A DNA stretch of 64,000 nt. Origin: Brevibacillus sp. DP1.3A (GTDB lineage: Bacteria > Bacillota > Bacilli > Brevibacillales > Brevibacillaceae). The stretch is from contig NZ_CP085876.1 in assembly GCF_013284245.2 (NCBI RefSeq), positions 1,729,501 to 1,793,500 on the forward strand, written 5' to 3'. The position numbers and the translations under genes were made by a program. The notes under the pieces were generated by a model. The model was not told the DNA's origin and did not search any database. It was given only the letters and a program-made list of their open reading frames with translations. Below, one piece after another: positions 17,799 to 26,952 of the stretch (position 1 is its first letter; every line of letters starts with the position of its first letter).

Positions 17799-19286
17799 AT
17801 GAACATGGGACAGGCAAACGTAAAGGAATCATATGAAGAATTCAAGTCCTATGGATACGCGGACGATATTTTGCCAAAGACTTCCGAAAATCGAGATTGG
17901 GGCACCTTTAACTACGTAACTGTGTGGATGGGCGCTGTGCATAATCTCATGTCATACATGACGGTAGCCGGATTCTTTGTCCTTGGATTATCCGTTCCGC
18001 AAGTCTTGTGGGCAGTCATGATTGCTGCCTTGATTGTCTCGGCGGGCTATGTGTTGAATGGCTATGCGGGACAGAAGTATGGGATTGGCTATTCGATGCT
18101 GTTGCGCAGCTCCTTTGGTGTAAAAGGCTCGATCATTCCTGCTATATGTCGTGGGCTTATCGCTGGGGTTGTGTTTTTTGGGACAAAAACAATTATTGGC
18201 GCACAATCCTTCAATGTCATTTTTGAGAAAATCTTCCCTGGCTATATGAATATGGTTCCAGGCTTTGATTTTCTCGGATTAGATTTCCCGACGATGCTTT
18301 CTTATGTGATCCTTTGGGTCATTACGGTTGGATTGTTTTTAGGTGGAATGAAAATTCTCAGTCTGTTTAGTAAATGGTCTTCACCGATCATCTATATTTT
18401 TATCGTGGGTGCAGCGATTTGGGCGATCAGTGTTGCTGGCGGATTTGGTCCGATTTTTGCCTATACTCCTGCCAAACCGATGGAAAATTGGCTTGTGTTT
18501 ATCGCATGTGTAAGTGCATTGGTATCGAACTGGGGTGGCCCGATTGTAAATATTGCAGACCTTACGCAACGGGCAAAACACCCGAAGGCTCCGATGATTG
18601 GTCTGCCGCTTGGAATGATTGCATCCTACATCCTGTTTGGAATTACGTGTGTAGGATTGTTGGTTGGAACGCAAATCGCGTTTGGCATCACAGACTTTAA
18701 TGTAGTCGTTGCCATTAATCAAATTGGGAATCCTGTTGCCGTCATTATCTTGTTGCTGGCACTGAATATAGGTTCGACGAGCTATGTTGTGTTTGGGAAT
18801 TTGCTTCCATCTGGATTGCAAATGACAGCACTTCTTCCGAAAATGTTTACAGTGAAATCAGCGGCTATCTTAACAGCTGTATTGGGGACTGTCATTTTAC
18901 CTTGGAAGCTGGTGAATGGCACAGCAGCACTGTATATGTTCTATAGCTTTATCGGCTCCATGTACGGTCCTATCACAGGGATTATGCTGGTTAGCTTCTT
19001 CATTGAAAGAAAAAGAAAGCTGGATTTATCTGGCATCTACGTAAAACCAGGTGAAAACGGAGAATACAAAAACGGCTTTAATATGGTGGCATGCGGCGTA
19101 TTGATCGTCAGCTTCTTGATTACGCTATCCGGCTCTTTCTTGCCAAATGTGCCACTATTGGCAAACATCAGCAAGTCAGCATTCCTCAGCGGGTCGATCA
19201 TATCCGGCGTTTTATATGCGCTGTGCTATAAATGGAACAAACCAAGCACGATCACGCAGAGTGAAACAGCTGCAAAAGTATCTTAA
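17799..19286 (+). CDS. NCS1-family nucleobase/ureide permease
   Basis: A 495-residue integral membrane protein of the NCS1 (cytosine/allantoin/hydantoin) transporter family, with about 12 hydrophobic segments. Recognisable parts are NWGTFNYVTVWMGAVHNL-like TM1 (residues 32-50), the long re-entrant TM3 region, and PIVNIADLTQRAKHP in the TM6-TM7 loop. ATG 17799 has GAGGAAGG close upstream; ATG 17805 is an alternative. Its place between allG and carbamate kinase suggests uptake of allantoin, oxalurate or a related ureide. Substrate is inferred from context. Confidence 0.87.
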   Translation: MNMGQANVKESYEEFKSYGYADDILPKTSENRDWGTFNYVTVWMGAVHNLMSYMTVAGFFVLGLSVPQVLWAVMIAALIVSAGYVLNGYAGQKYGIGYSMLLRSSFGVKGSIIPAICRGLIAGVVFFGTKTIIGAQSFNVIFEKIFPGYMNMVPGFDFLGLDFPTMLSYVILWVITVGLFLGGMKILSLFSKWSSPIIYIFIVGAAIWAISVAGGFGPIFAYTPAKPMENWLVFIACVSALVSNWGGPIVNIADLTQRAKHPKAPMIGLPLGMIASYILFGITCVGLLVGTQIAFGITDFNVVVAINQIGNPVAVIILLLALNIGSTSYVVFGNLLPSGLQMTALLPKMFTVKSAAILTAVLGTVILPWKLVNGTAALYMFYSFIGSMYGPITGIMLVSFFIERKRKLDLSGIYVKPGENGEYKNGFNMVACGVLIVSFLITLSGSFLPNVPLLANISKSAFLSGSIISGVLYALCYKWNKPSTITQSETAAKVS

Positions 19287-19304
19287 CAAAGGGAGAAGTG
19301 CCCA

Positions 19305-20255
19305 GTGGAAAAACTCGTTATTGTTGCTATCGGCGGCAACTCATTAGTGAAGGATAATGGTCGTAACACGATTCAAGACCAGTATGAAGCGGTATGTGAA
19401 ACCGCGGCAAATATAGCAGATATGGTGCAAGAAGGTTACAACGTTGTCGTTACTCATGGCAATGGACCGCAGGTTGGATTTGCTTTGCAAAGATGCGAAA
19501 TCGCCAATGAAGTGTCCGGAATGCCCACGATCCCGCTGGTCAATTGCGTGGCGGATACACAGGGGGGAATCGGCTACCAAATTCAGCAGGCACTCACTAA
19601 CGAATTCGCCAAAAGAGGAATCAACAAAAAAGTGGCGAGCGTCATCACACAGGTAGAAGTCAGCAAGGATGATCCGAACTTCGAAAATCCAACGAAGCCA
19701 GTCGGCTCCTTCTTCACGCTAGAGCAGGCGGAAGAGATGCGCAAAGAGCATCCGGATTGGGTATTTATCGAGGATTCCGGTCGCGGCTACAGAAGAGTGG
19801 TTCCTTCCCCTAAGCCAATCGACATCGTGGAAAAAGACGCAATCAAATCGTTGATCGAAGCGGGATATGTGGTAGTCGCTGTTGGCGGCGGTGGTATTCC
19901 GGTTGTGAAAACGGGCGAAAATACGTACGATGGGATTGATGCTGTCATCGACAAAGATTTTGCCACCAGCTTGCTGGCAGAGCAAATCGATGCACAGACA
20001 TTGATCATTACGACAGGTGTTCCGCAGGTATGCATTAACTTCGGCAAGCCGAATCAAAAGGCGTTGGAGCGCATCACGGTAGAGGAAACGAAGCAATACG
20101 TTCGTGAAGAGCACTTCGCAAAAGGCAGCATGCTGCCAAAAATCGAGGCAAGCCTGAGCTTCTTGGAGAAAAACGGGTCAAGCGTGATCATTACGAACCC
20201 GGAGAGCTTAAAGGATGCGATTACGAACAAAGCAGGGACACACATCGTAAAATAA
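19305..20255 (+). CDS. allK: Carbamate kinase (AllK/ArcC type)
   Basis: A 316-residue amino-acid-kinase-fold enzyme that converts carbamoyl phosphate and ADP to ATP and carbamate. Motifs include AIGGNSLVKD (start), VVTHGNGPQVG (about 47), VAVGGGGIPVV (about 188) and GIDAVIDKDFATSLLAEQ (about 205). GTG 19305 has GGGAGAAG upstream. Following the transcarbamylase subunits, it harvests ATP from the carbamoyl phosphate they make, as AllK does in E. coli. Confidence 0.93.
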   Translation: MEKLVIVAIGGNSLVKDNGRNTIQDQYEAVCETAANIADMVQEGYNVVVTHGNGPQVGFALQRCEIANEVSGMPTIPLVNCVADTQGGIGYQIQQALTNEFAKRGINKKVASVITQVEVSKDDPNFENPTKPVGSFFTLEQAEEMRKEHPDWVFIEDSGRGYRRVVPSPKPIDIVEKDAIKSLIEAGYVVVAVGGGGIPVVKTGENTYDGIDAVIDKDFATSLLAEQIDAQTLIITTGVPQVCINFGKPNQKALERITVEETKQYVREEHFAKGSMLPKIEASLSFLEKNGSSVIITNPESLKDAITNKAGTHIVK

Positions 20256-20282
20256 ACGCCTCTTGAGGGAGGATGCAAGTCG

Positions 20283-20735
20283 ATGGATTACATGAAGCTG
20301 GCAGTGGAAAAAACGATGGAAGGCATGAACAACAAGCTCGGGGGACCTTTTGGAGCAGCTGTCGTGAAAGGGGACGAAATCATCGCCGTATGCAGCAATC
20401 GCATGATGGCAGATATGGACCCGTCCCAGCACGCAGAGATGGTAGCCATTCGCGAAGCGTGCAAGACGCTGGGCACGATGGACCTGACAGGCTGCGAAAT
20501 TTACGCGACATGCGAGCCTTGCCCGATGTGCGTGGGCGCTATCATCTGGTCCGGCATCAAGGTCGTTCATTACTGCTCGACTGCAGAGGATGCGCATGAG
20601 AACGGTTTTTCGGATAAGCATCTTCGCGACTTTTTTTCCGGTAAGGATCAGAGTGTTTTGAACATGATCAAGGTCGAGAAGCGTGAGGACTGCGATCAGT
20701 TGTTTACGCACTTTCACAGGCTGAACAAAGAGTAG
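20283..20735 (+). CDS. Guanine deaminase-like nucleoside deaminase
   Basis: A 150-residue zinc deaminase of the cytidine/deoxycytidylate deaminase fold, close to the small GuaD of Bacillus subtilis. The catalytic HAEMVAIREA (His-x-Glu) lies at about 49 and TCEPCPMCVGAI (PCxxC) at about 79. GGGAGG is upstream of ATG 20283, 27 bases behind the kinase. Guanine deamination feeds xanthine and then allantoin, so this gene links purine salvage to the ureide operon. Other amino-purine or pterin substrates cannot be excluded. Confidence 0.87.
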   Translation: MDYMKLAVEKTMEGMNNKLGGPFGAAVVKGDEIIAVCSNRMMADMDPSQHAEMVAIREACKTLGTMDLTGCEIYATCEPCPMCVGAIIWSGIKVVHYCSTAEDAHENGFSDKHLRDFFSGKDQSVLNMIKVEKREDCDQLFTHFHRLNKE

Positions 20736-20779
20736 TAGGTAACTAAATAGCAGACAAGAAACACGGAAGTTCGGAGCAT

Positions 20780-20810
20780 GAAAAAAGGGCCTTATATGGG
20801 CCCTTTTTCT
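20780..20810 (+). terminator. Rho-independent terminator of the oxamate operon
   Basis: AAAAAGGGCC (20782-20791) pairs with GGCCCTTTTT (20799-20808) around TTATATG. Confidence 0.92.
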
Positions 20811-20864
20811 CTTTGTTATTTTCCCTAAATTCAACAGTAGTTGAACAAAGCTACTACCCCCTCT

Positions 20865-20912
20865 TCGACGAATGGCGAGTTTCTCGAAAGCATTATATTT
20901 ACCTCTAGACAT
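20865..20912 (-). pseudogene. 5' remnant of an IS-type transposase gene
   Basis: On the minus strand, a good ribosome site (GAGGGGAG, 7-base spacing) precedes ATG 20912. The encoded start MSRGKYNAFEKLAI resembles the first residues of IS3-like OrfA proteins. A one-base shift then gives VEEG and the frame soon stops. No inverted repeats of an intact element were found. The assignment rests on about 18 residues. Confidence 0.3.
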
Positions 20913-21097
20913 GAAAAAGCTCCCCTCACAATAGCAAGCTTTTTATTATTTCGCCTGTCTACCGTATGGGGAGCATATCAGACTTGAAAATAAAGTCTTA
21001 GTCTGCCGCTGTTTTATATTGAGATATCGATCCCGTTATGTCGCACGTCATGCGAGGACTAATCATCTGTTTGTGCTTGAGCCGCAAGCTTCCGTAG

Positions 21098-21283
21098 CTA
21101 CCCGCGTATTTGTTTGTACAGCGAGGCAGCCCCTTTGAATTTTCCGTGCATCCTGACGGCCGTGTTTGGATCCTTCCTCAATTTTAAAACAGAGGCTGAC
21201 ACATGGGTATACACAACCGTTGTCTTCACGTCCCTGTGTCCTAGCAACTCTTGAACTGCCCCGATGTCGTAGCCAGCTTCCAA
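21098..21283 (-). pseudogene. C-terminal fragment of a tyrosine recombinase/integrase
   Basis: The minus-strand frame contains [20 protein letters not shown] followed by TVVYTHVSA. This is the C-terminal catalytic core of phage or integron-type tyrosine recombinases (the LLGH box with the second His, and YTHV carrying the nucleophilic Tyr). Upstream coding sequence for the N-terminal and Arg-I regions is lost in other frames. It is a dead remnant of an integrated element. The surrounding 20816-21769 otherwise holds only the fragments listed separately. Confidence 0.7.
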
Positions 21284-21365
21284 ACAATGGCGAACAACCG
21301 ACGGAACATTGTGGCAGCTCGGTTGCCCGAAGGCGCATAGAGCCGCAACCTTTTGGAAATAGTAA

Positions 21366-21617
21366 TGTCATGTCCTGAACCACGGTTCTAAGGACGTCAT
21401 CACATACAGATTTCCTTCAACGATAAAGGATATTTATGCCCAAAGCGTGGAAAATAGCATCGAAATCAGTGCAAATGCTGATCGTTCCGGTAACAAAGAT
21501 AACTTGACCCTCTTTTTGGAGAACAAGAACGAAGGAGTCAATCTGTTAAAGAGTAAACTAGCGATGGTCCCGATTCCGTCATCCACAGAATTCAACGCTA
21601 AACATTTATCAGGGTAA
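21366..21617 (+). pseudogene. Degenerate open frame without a start codon
   Basis: An uninterrupted frame of 83 codons runs from stop to stop and encodes a protein-like sequence (KDVITYRFPSTIKDIYAQSV, IEISANADRSGNKDNLTLFL). There is no early start codon or ribosome site. It is probably the tail of a decayed gene. I do not recognise the family. Confidence 0.3.
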
Positions 21618-21683
21618 CAACTCTGTGGAAGATGTGTTTATCGCTGTGACTTGCGGGAAATGACAGAGGAGGTTTCTGCAAAG

Positions 21684-21726
21684 CCTGAACCGCAAGCTGC
21701 GCTGACTTGCGGGTCAGGTTGTTTTC
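21684..21726 (+). terminator. Hairpin with U-tract upstream of the nuclease gene
   Basis: CCTGA-CCGCAAG (21684-) pairs with CTTGCGG-TCAGG (ending 21718), followed by TTGTTTTC. It probably terminated the decayed gene upstream. An 11-base direct repeat TGACTTGCGGG occurs at about 21647 and 21702. Confidence 0.65.
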
Positions 21727-21769
21727 GATACGGAGTGATTAACATAAGTGAAAAGGTGGTAATAGGAGT

Positions 21770-23689
21770 ATGGGAACATCGAGTAGGAACAACAGACGCT
21801 GGCAAAAGCCGGCGCTGGCATTTTTGGTGCTTGTCGCTTCCGTCGCTCTGGTTGTGTTTCTGCGCCAGGGGGGCTTGGCGCCGCAAAATCGACTAAGCCT
21901 GCCCGAACCAGACCGGAACACTCCCGGAGACGTGACGCTGATGGCGGACACGGTCCGTATTCATGACATCCAGGGTGCGGCTCACCGATCGCCGCTTGAA
22001 GGGGCCGCGGTGAGCAACGTGGAAGGTATCGTGACAGCAGTGGTGAAGAACGGAAACAGCGTAACAGGCTTTTACATGCAGGACACCCAGCCGGACAGCG
22101 ATCCCCGCACGTCGGAAGGGATCTTTGTCTATGAACCAAATGTCCAGGTGAACGAGGGTGACAGGGTAAAGGTATCGGGCACCGTGAAGGAATACGTGAG
22201 CAGTAACAGGCAAGCGACGGATCTCACACTGACCGAGATTGATGCGTCAGCAATCAGCGTCACGGTGAATGGCCAGCCTCTTCCAGCACCTCTCGTTCTG
22301 GGTGAAGGAGCGTACCGCTACCCCTCGACCGTGATTGATAATGACAGATTTGCCCGTTTTGATCCCGAAGAAGACGGAATCGATTTCTGGGAAAGCGTGG
22401 AAGGGATGCTGGTGCAAGTAAAAAACCCGCGAGTGGTGGGGGAATCGAAGAGGTTTGCCAACCCGCCCAGTGTGGAGTTTGTCATCATTGACGACCAGGC
22501 GAATCCGGGAAAGGTACGTACCCCATCAGGAGGCATCATCATTGCGGAAGACAACTACAATCCGGAGCGCATAACCGTTGCCAACAAACTGACGGGCGAG
22601 GCGCCTATCGCAAAAGTTGGCGACAGGCTGGCAGAACCAGTTGTGGGTGTGATCGATTACAGCATTGCCAACTACAAGCTTTACAACACCAAGCCGCTGC
22701 AGCTGATCGACGGAGGATACCAACCGTTTGAGACAACGATTGAACCCGCGACAGATCAATTGACGATCGCGTCCTATAACATCGAGAATTTTTCAAGGGT
22801 CTCCGATTTGGAAAAGGTTAAGCGAATCGCCGCCTCTTTGGTACACAACCTGAAGAAGCCCGACATCGTCGGAGTGATTGAGATGCAGGACAATGACGGT
22901 CCGGCGGACACAGGCGTGACGGATGCCAGACTGTCCGCGCAGGTGTTGATCGATGAAGTGTCCCGGCAAGGAGGCCCCGCCTACCGCTATGTGGACATCG
23001 CTCCCGTGAACAACAACGACGGAGGACAGCTGGGGGGCAACATCCGTGTCGGATTCCTTTACAATCCAGAGCGTGTCCGTCTGGCGGACCGTCCTGCCGG
23101 GAATGCAAATACCGCCGTTCATGTAGTAACAGAGCAAGGCGTAGCTCATCTATCCCACAATCCAGGACGAATTGACCCGGGCAACGTGGCGTTCGAAAAA
23201 AGCCGCAAGCCGCTCGCCGCTGAGTTTTTGTTCCGCGGCAAACAGGTGATCGTGATTGCCAACCACTTCAATTCCAAAGGAGGAGATAGCGGCCTTTTCG
23301 GTTCCCAACAGCCCCCTGTGCTGACCAGCGAGGCGCAACGTGTGAAAATCGCCCAGGAGGTAAATGGATTCGTCAGGGAAATCAAGGCTGCCGACCCGGA
23401 CGCCAACGTGGTGGTACTTGGGGACCTGAACGACTTCTCCTTCTCCAAGCCGATCCTTACACTAAAGGAAGAAGTACTGGTCAACATGGTGGAACAACTG
23501 CCTGCAAGGGAGCAATACACCTACGTGTACGATGGCAACTCGCAGGCCCTGGACCACATCCTCGTCAGTCGTCATCTGGTCGACAACACGAAGGTCGATA
23601 TCGTGAACATCAACTCCGAATTTACGGAAGAGCACGGACGGGCAAGCGACCACGACCCTGTCCTAGTTAAGATCGACCTGCTCCACTGA
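21770..23689 (+). CDS. Secreted endonuclease/exonuclease/phosphatase-family nuclease
   Basis: A 639-residue exported protein. A basic N-terminus and hydrophobic segment (ALAFLVLVASVALVVFL, about 15-32) act as signal or anchor. About 60-200 resembles the OB-fold module found in ExeM/NucH-type extracellular nucleases (SNVEGIVTAVVKNGNSVTGFYMQD). About 330-635 is the EEP catalytic domain: IASYNIENF, GVIEMQDNDG, VVLGDLNDFSF, LDHILVS and the terminal ASDHDPV with the catalytic Asp-His. The likely role is scavenging extracellular DNA for phosphate or nucleosides. Codon use is more GC-rich than its surroundings, and it stands between decayed mobile DNA, so it may have been acquired. Confidence 0.85.
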   Translation: MGTSSRNNRRWQKPALAFLVLVASVALVVFLRQGGLAPQNRLSLPEPDRNTPGDVTLMADTVRIHDIQGAAHRSPLEGAAVSNVEGIVTAVVKNGNSVTGFYMQDTQPDSDPRTSEGIFVYEPNVQVNEGDRVKVSGTVKEYVSSNRQATDLTLTEIDASAISVTVNGQPLPAPLVLGEGAYRYPSTVIDNDRFARFDPEEDGIDFWESVEGMLVQVKNPRVVGESKRFANPPSVEFVIIDDQANPGKVRTPSGGIIIAEDNYNPERITVANKLTGEAPIAKVGDRLAEPVVGVIDYSIANYKLYNTKPLQLIDGGYQPFETTIEPATDQLTIASYNIENFSRVSDLEKVKRIAASLVHNLKKPDIVGVIEMQDNDGPADTGVTDARLSAQVLIDEVSRQGGPAYRYVDIAPVNNNDGGQLGGNIRVGFLYNPERVRLADRPAGNANTAVHVVTEQGVAHLSHNPGRIDPGNVAFEKSRKPLAAEFLFRGKQVIVIANHFNSKGGDSGLFGSQQPPVLTSEAQRVKIAQEVNGFVREIKAADPDANVVVLGDLNDFSFSKPILTLKEEVLVNMVEQLPAREQYTYVYDGNSQALDHILVSRHLVDNTKVDIVNINSEFTEEHGRASDHDPVLVKIDLLH

Positions 23690-23785
23690 TCGACGAGGAG
23701 GGTATAGATATATTGCCTTTCGTAATGTAAGCAATCTAATATATTCCAGATAAAGGCCGTCCTTGTTCATTGAATGTAAGAATAG

Positions 23786-23815
23786 AGTAGGCGCATGCAC
23801 ATACATGCGCCTACT
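23786..23815. repeat. Perfect 12-bp inverted repeat
   Basis: AGTAGGCGCATG (23786-23797), loop CACATA, then CATGCGCCTACT (23804-23815). No U-tract follows. It lies about 100 bases after the nuclease gene and may be its weak terminator or a leftover recombination site. 23690-23945 holds nothing else I can identify. Confidence 0.6.
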
Positions 23816-23945
23816 ACTTGACTTCACTAGCGTAGGGATAATAGTCCGGCAAAGGTTTAAGTAACACGAAGCACCTTTCCAAGGATGACTGGGAGTCGTT
23901 GCTGGACGTTTGGAATTACTTAGAAGTAGTTAGGAGTTGATAAGC

Positions 23946-24566
23946 ATGAGCTGGGAAAACGTAAGGCAGCAAATGATTAGTATTGCAAAGCAGGAATTCG
24001 AAGTGACGTGGAATAAAGGGACTAAAAAGGAAAATGATATGCATGCTCGGATACGTGAATATTGGCAACAAGGCGTTTATAAAAGTGTATCGGTTCAGAA
24101 TATATAACAATCCCAGGAAGCGCTTGGAGTGCTACCTTTATCTCGTGGGTTGTCACTCAGGCAGGCGGAGGCGATCGTTTTGGCAAGGTGCATGACGAAC
24201 CAAATTATCGGAATGAATTCGACAAGCCGGCCGCTCATTGGCGCTATACTGCGCCCGCCAATTAACCGACAAACGAGTAGTGCAATTAATCCCTTCTTGG
24301 CTTTCGCTATTGATGAGGTGACACCGCAAGAAGGTGATATTGTAGTAAAGAGTAGAAATGGCAGCGGTGCGACGTGGAACGACTTTATTTCTAAAGAGAC
24401 GCATGGTGACATTGTCATTGATGTGAGCCCTACTGATATAACAGTCATCGGCGGAAACGTATCAGATACTGTTAAGCAAAAAACTTTCCCTCTCAATGAT
24501 AATGGATTTGTCAATTCAACGGGTGGAGCAAACTCTCATTTCGCAATTGTCCGGATCAATGTATAG
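23946..24566 (+). pseudogene. DUF2272-domain protein gene broken by two frameshifts
   Basis: Three consecutive frames reconstruct one protein. Frame 1, from ATG 23946, gives SWENVRQQMISIAKQEFEV and stops at 24105. The frame continues as TIPGSAWSATFISWVVTQAG and AAHWRYTAPAN, stopping about 24264. The third frame resumes with FLAFAIDEVTPQEGDIVVKS and DIVIDVSPTDITVIGGNVSD, ending at 24566. The order WSAxFISW, AHxxYI, PxxGDIV, TVIGGNVSxTV matches DUF2272, a cysteine-peptidase-like domain found in phage and wall-associated proteins. The gene is inactive unless the shifts are sequencing errors. Confidence 0.75.
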
Positions 24567-24651
24567 CTGGTCAGTGGTTCTCAGGAGGTTCAACTATTTT
24601 TGTACTTTGCTGGATCGCGCCTGAATAACAGGATAATTACTGGAGGCCTAA

Positions 24652-24679
24652 AAAGGGACCATACTGGTTCCTATTTTTA
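24652..24679 (+). terminator. Terminator after the DUF2272 pseudogene
   Basis: AGGGACC pairs with GGTTCCT (one G-U pair) and is followed by ATTTTTATT. The remaining stretch 24680-24906 is AT-rich and presumably carries the promoter of the sensor-kinase gene; no clear -35/-10 pair stood out. Confidence 0.65.
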
Positions 24680-24906
24680 TTAAGCCAACTAATTCTACAT
24701 AATGATAATTATGGATAATAAACAATGATTATTTTCTACAGAATATTTACGGTTAACACTATATGGCGTAGTGTTAGTTAGTTTTTACTCTAAATCGGTC
24801 TAATACTTTAATTCATAGTCTACAACTTTATTTTCACGGAACAATACGCGCTTGAATTTCGATCAACAACACTTTATCCTTTTCAACAACAAGACGGTGA
24901 ACGGCG

Positions 24907-26952
24907 GTGCATAGCATGATTGGCGGAAAGAAAATAGGGATCGGGCTGATGCTCGGAGTGATTCTGCTCATGACTATTGGCATGTCGATCCCCAGCGAGG
25001 TACATCAGGAAAAAGTCATTCGCATCGCAGGGGACAATAATTTTCCGCCCTTCGAGTATTTTGCCCAGACTGGCGTTTACAGCGGCTTTAATGTAGACAT
25101 CATAAACGCCATTTCGATTGAGACGGGGATGCGAATTGAATTCGTGCCCTTGCCCTGGAATGTAGCTCTCGATGCCTTGCGAAACGGACATGTCGATGCC
25201 GTGCAAGGAATGAAATACAGTCCTGCGCGTGACAAGCTGTACGATTTCTCAGCTCCATACTTTTTAAGCTCCCAGGGGATATTCGTGCGAACAGACAATG
25301 TGCACATCTTCGGGATCGGAGACCTGACTGGTCGGAGGGTCGCCATCCAAAAAGCAGACATCGCGGCTGATCTTTTCCTTGAGCTTCAAAATACCAGCTT
25401 CATCGAGACAGACAGTCAGGAAGAAGCTGTGCAATTGCTCCTCGATGGAAAGGTAGACGCGTTTGTCGGGAATCGCATCACGGGGCAGTACTTCCTGCAA
25501 AAAAACAACCAGCAATCCCAAATCAAAATCGTAGGCGACCCGATCGATCCAACTGATTACGGAGTCGCGGTTCTTCCTAATAACGTGCAGCTACTGACTG
25601 AGATCAACAAGGCTATCACCAAGATCAAACAAAACGGAACATATGACAAAATCGAACGAAAATGGTTCGGACAGTACATCAGACCCAACACGCCTAACTT
25701 GGAGCGCCTTCGCCTCTATCTAGAGTGGGGCTCCGGCATTGGCCTACTGATCGTCCTCGGGATATTATGGTGGAATCGCATGTTGAAAAAGGAAGTGCAG
25801 AGAAGAACCTCCCAGATCCACGAAATCAATCGGGAGCTGAAAGAAAAAATGGCGCTGCTCGAGGAGAATCTGCAATTTCAACAGCAGCTGCTCAACAGCA
25901 CCTACAGCTTTTATGTCACACTCACCCAGCACGGCCGCATTTTTTTGATGAATCGAAAAGCAGTCGACTTTCTCGACGTCGATCACCATTTAACTGGCCT
26001 TCCCCTGAGCGAAACGATTCTTGCAGAGTTTATTCCCAATAATCAGGTCGAGGATGTCCTAATGCAGGGCAGTACGTATCTGGAGCAGGAGATCGTTTGG
26101 GAAAGGGAACGAGACGGGCAAGGCCAGCGGCTGATTATCCGCTACAATATTTTTCCGATTATTTCTCCTGCAAAGGAAATCACAGGAGCCATCATCAACT
26201 TTCATGACGTGACCAAGCAAAAGGACATGGAAAAGAAGCTGGAGAGCGAAAACAGATTGCGTTCGTTAGGGCAATTGATTTTGGGGATTGCACACGAAAT
26301 CCGCAACCCCCTGACCTCTATTCTCACCTATACCCAGCTTTTGCCGACCAAATTTGATAACCCGAAATTTCGGAATTTCTTCGCGCAGCAGGTGCCTGGC
26401 GAAATCCTGCGCCTGAATGATCTCGTGAATGATCTGTTGGAGTACGCCCGGCCAAAACCGCCGCATCCAGCCCGTTTCCGTGTCGCTGACCTGATGGAAG
26501 CGGTCCTTGCGCTGTGCAGCCAGAAGATCAAAGAGAAAAAGGTTCAGGTGTCACTCAGCCTTCCCCCTCACTTGTGTATCGAGGCTGACGTCAACCAAAC
26601 CAAGCAGATTTGGATCAATGTCGTGCTCAACGCCATAGAATCGATGGACGCGCAAGGCAAATTGAATATTCGCGGATTTACAGAGGGGCAGATGGTCGTC
26701 GTCGAAGTAGAAGACAATGGGCATGGCATGTCACCCGAAGACAAGTACCGCATTTTCGAGCCCTTCTTCAGTACCAAAGCAAATGGGGTAGGTCTCGGAC
26801 TCTCGATCACCTATCAATTAGTCAAAGAAAATGGAGGGGCCATCGACCTGCACAGTCAGCCTGGTCTCGGCACCACCATGATTATTCGCTTGCCGATGCC
26901 ACAGCAAGAAACAGAAGGGAAGGACTCTTATGCACCATCTGTTAGTCATTGA
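24907..26952 (+). CDS. Sensor histidine kinase with extracellular amino-acid-binding (SBP_bac_3) sensor
   Basis: A 681-residue membrane kinase. A signal/TM segment (about 8-24) is followed by a periplasmic-binding-protein-like domain (about 35-255; VIRIAGDNNFPPFEYF, GFNVDIINAI), homologous to the solute-binding protein of polar amino-acid transporters. A second TM follows (about 270-288), then a PAS region (about 325-440), HisKA with the phosphoacceptor in GIAHEIRNPLTS (about 460) and HATPase_c (NVVLNAIES, DNGHGMS, GVGLGLSI). GTG 24907 or ATG 24916 may be the start; neither has a strong ribosome site. It overlaps the regulator gene by 23 bases. The likely task is to sense the amino acid moved by the downstream ABC transporter. 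Confidence 0.9.
   Translation: MHSMIGGKKIGIGLMLGVILLMTIGMSIPSEVHQEKVIRIAGDNNFPPFEYFAQTGVYSGFNVDIINAISIETGMRIEFVPLPWNVALDALRNGHVDAVQGMKYSPARDKLYDFSAPYFLSSQGIFVRTDNVHIFGIGDLTGRRVAIQKADIAADLFLELQNTSFIETDSQEEAVQLLLDGKVDAFVGNRITGQYFLQKNNQQSQIKIVGDPIDPTDYGVAVLPNNVQLLTEINKAITKIKQNGTYDKIERKWFGQYIRPNTPNLERLRLYLEWGSGIGLLIVLGILWWNRMLKKEVQRRTSQIHEINRELKEKMALLEENLQFQQQLLNSTYSFYVTLTQHGRIFLMNRKAVDFLDVDHHLTGLPLSETILAEFIPNNQVEDVLMQGSTYLEQEIVWERERDGQGQRLIIRYNIFPIISPAKEITGAIINFHDVTKQKDMEKKLESENRLRSLGQLILGIAHEIRNPLTSILTYTQLLPTKFDNPKFRNFFAQQVPGEILRLNDLVNDLLEYARPKPPHPARFRVADLMEAVLALCSQKIKEKKVQVSLSLPPHLCIEADVNQTKQIWINVVLNAIESMDAQGKLNIRGFTEGQMVVVEVEDNGHGMSPEDKYRIFEPFFSTKANGVGLGLSITYQLVKENGGAIDLHSQPGLGTTMIIRLPMPQQETEGKDSYAPSVSH

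Noticed and set aside
20208-20912. Minus-strand open frame of 234 codons over the guanine-deaminase gene
   Set aside because: Only its first 16 codons, outside the deaminase gene, look like real coding sequence (transposase remnant); the rest is a shadow of the HAE/PCxxC gene.
23786-23815. Perfect inverted repeat as a strong terminator of the nuclease gene
   Set aside because: There is no T-run after the stem, so I list it only as a repeat.
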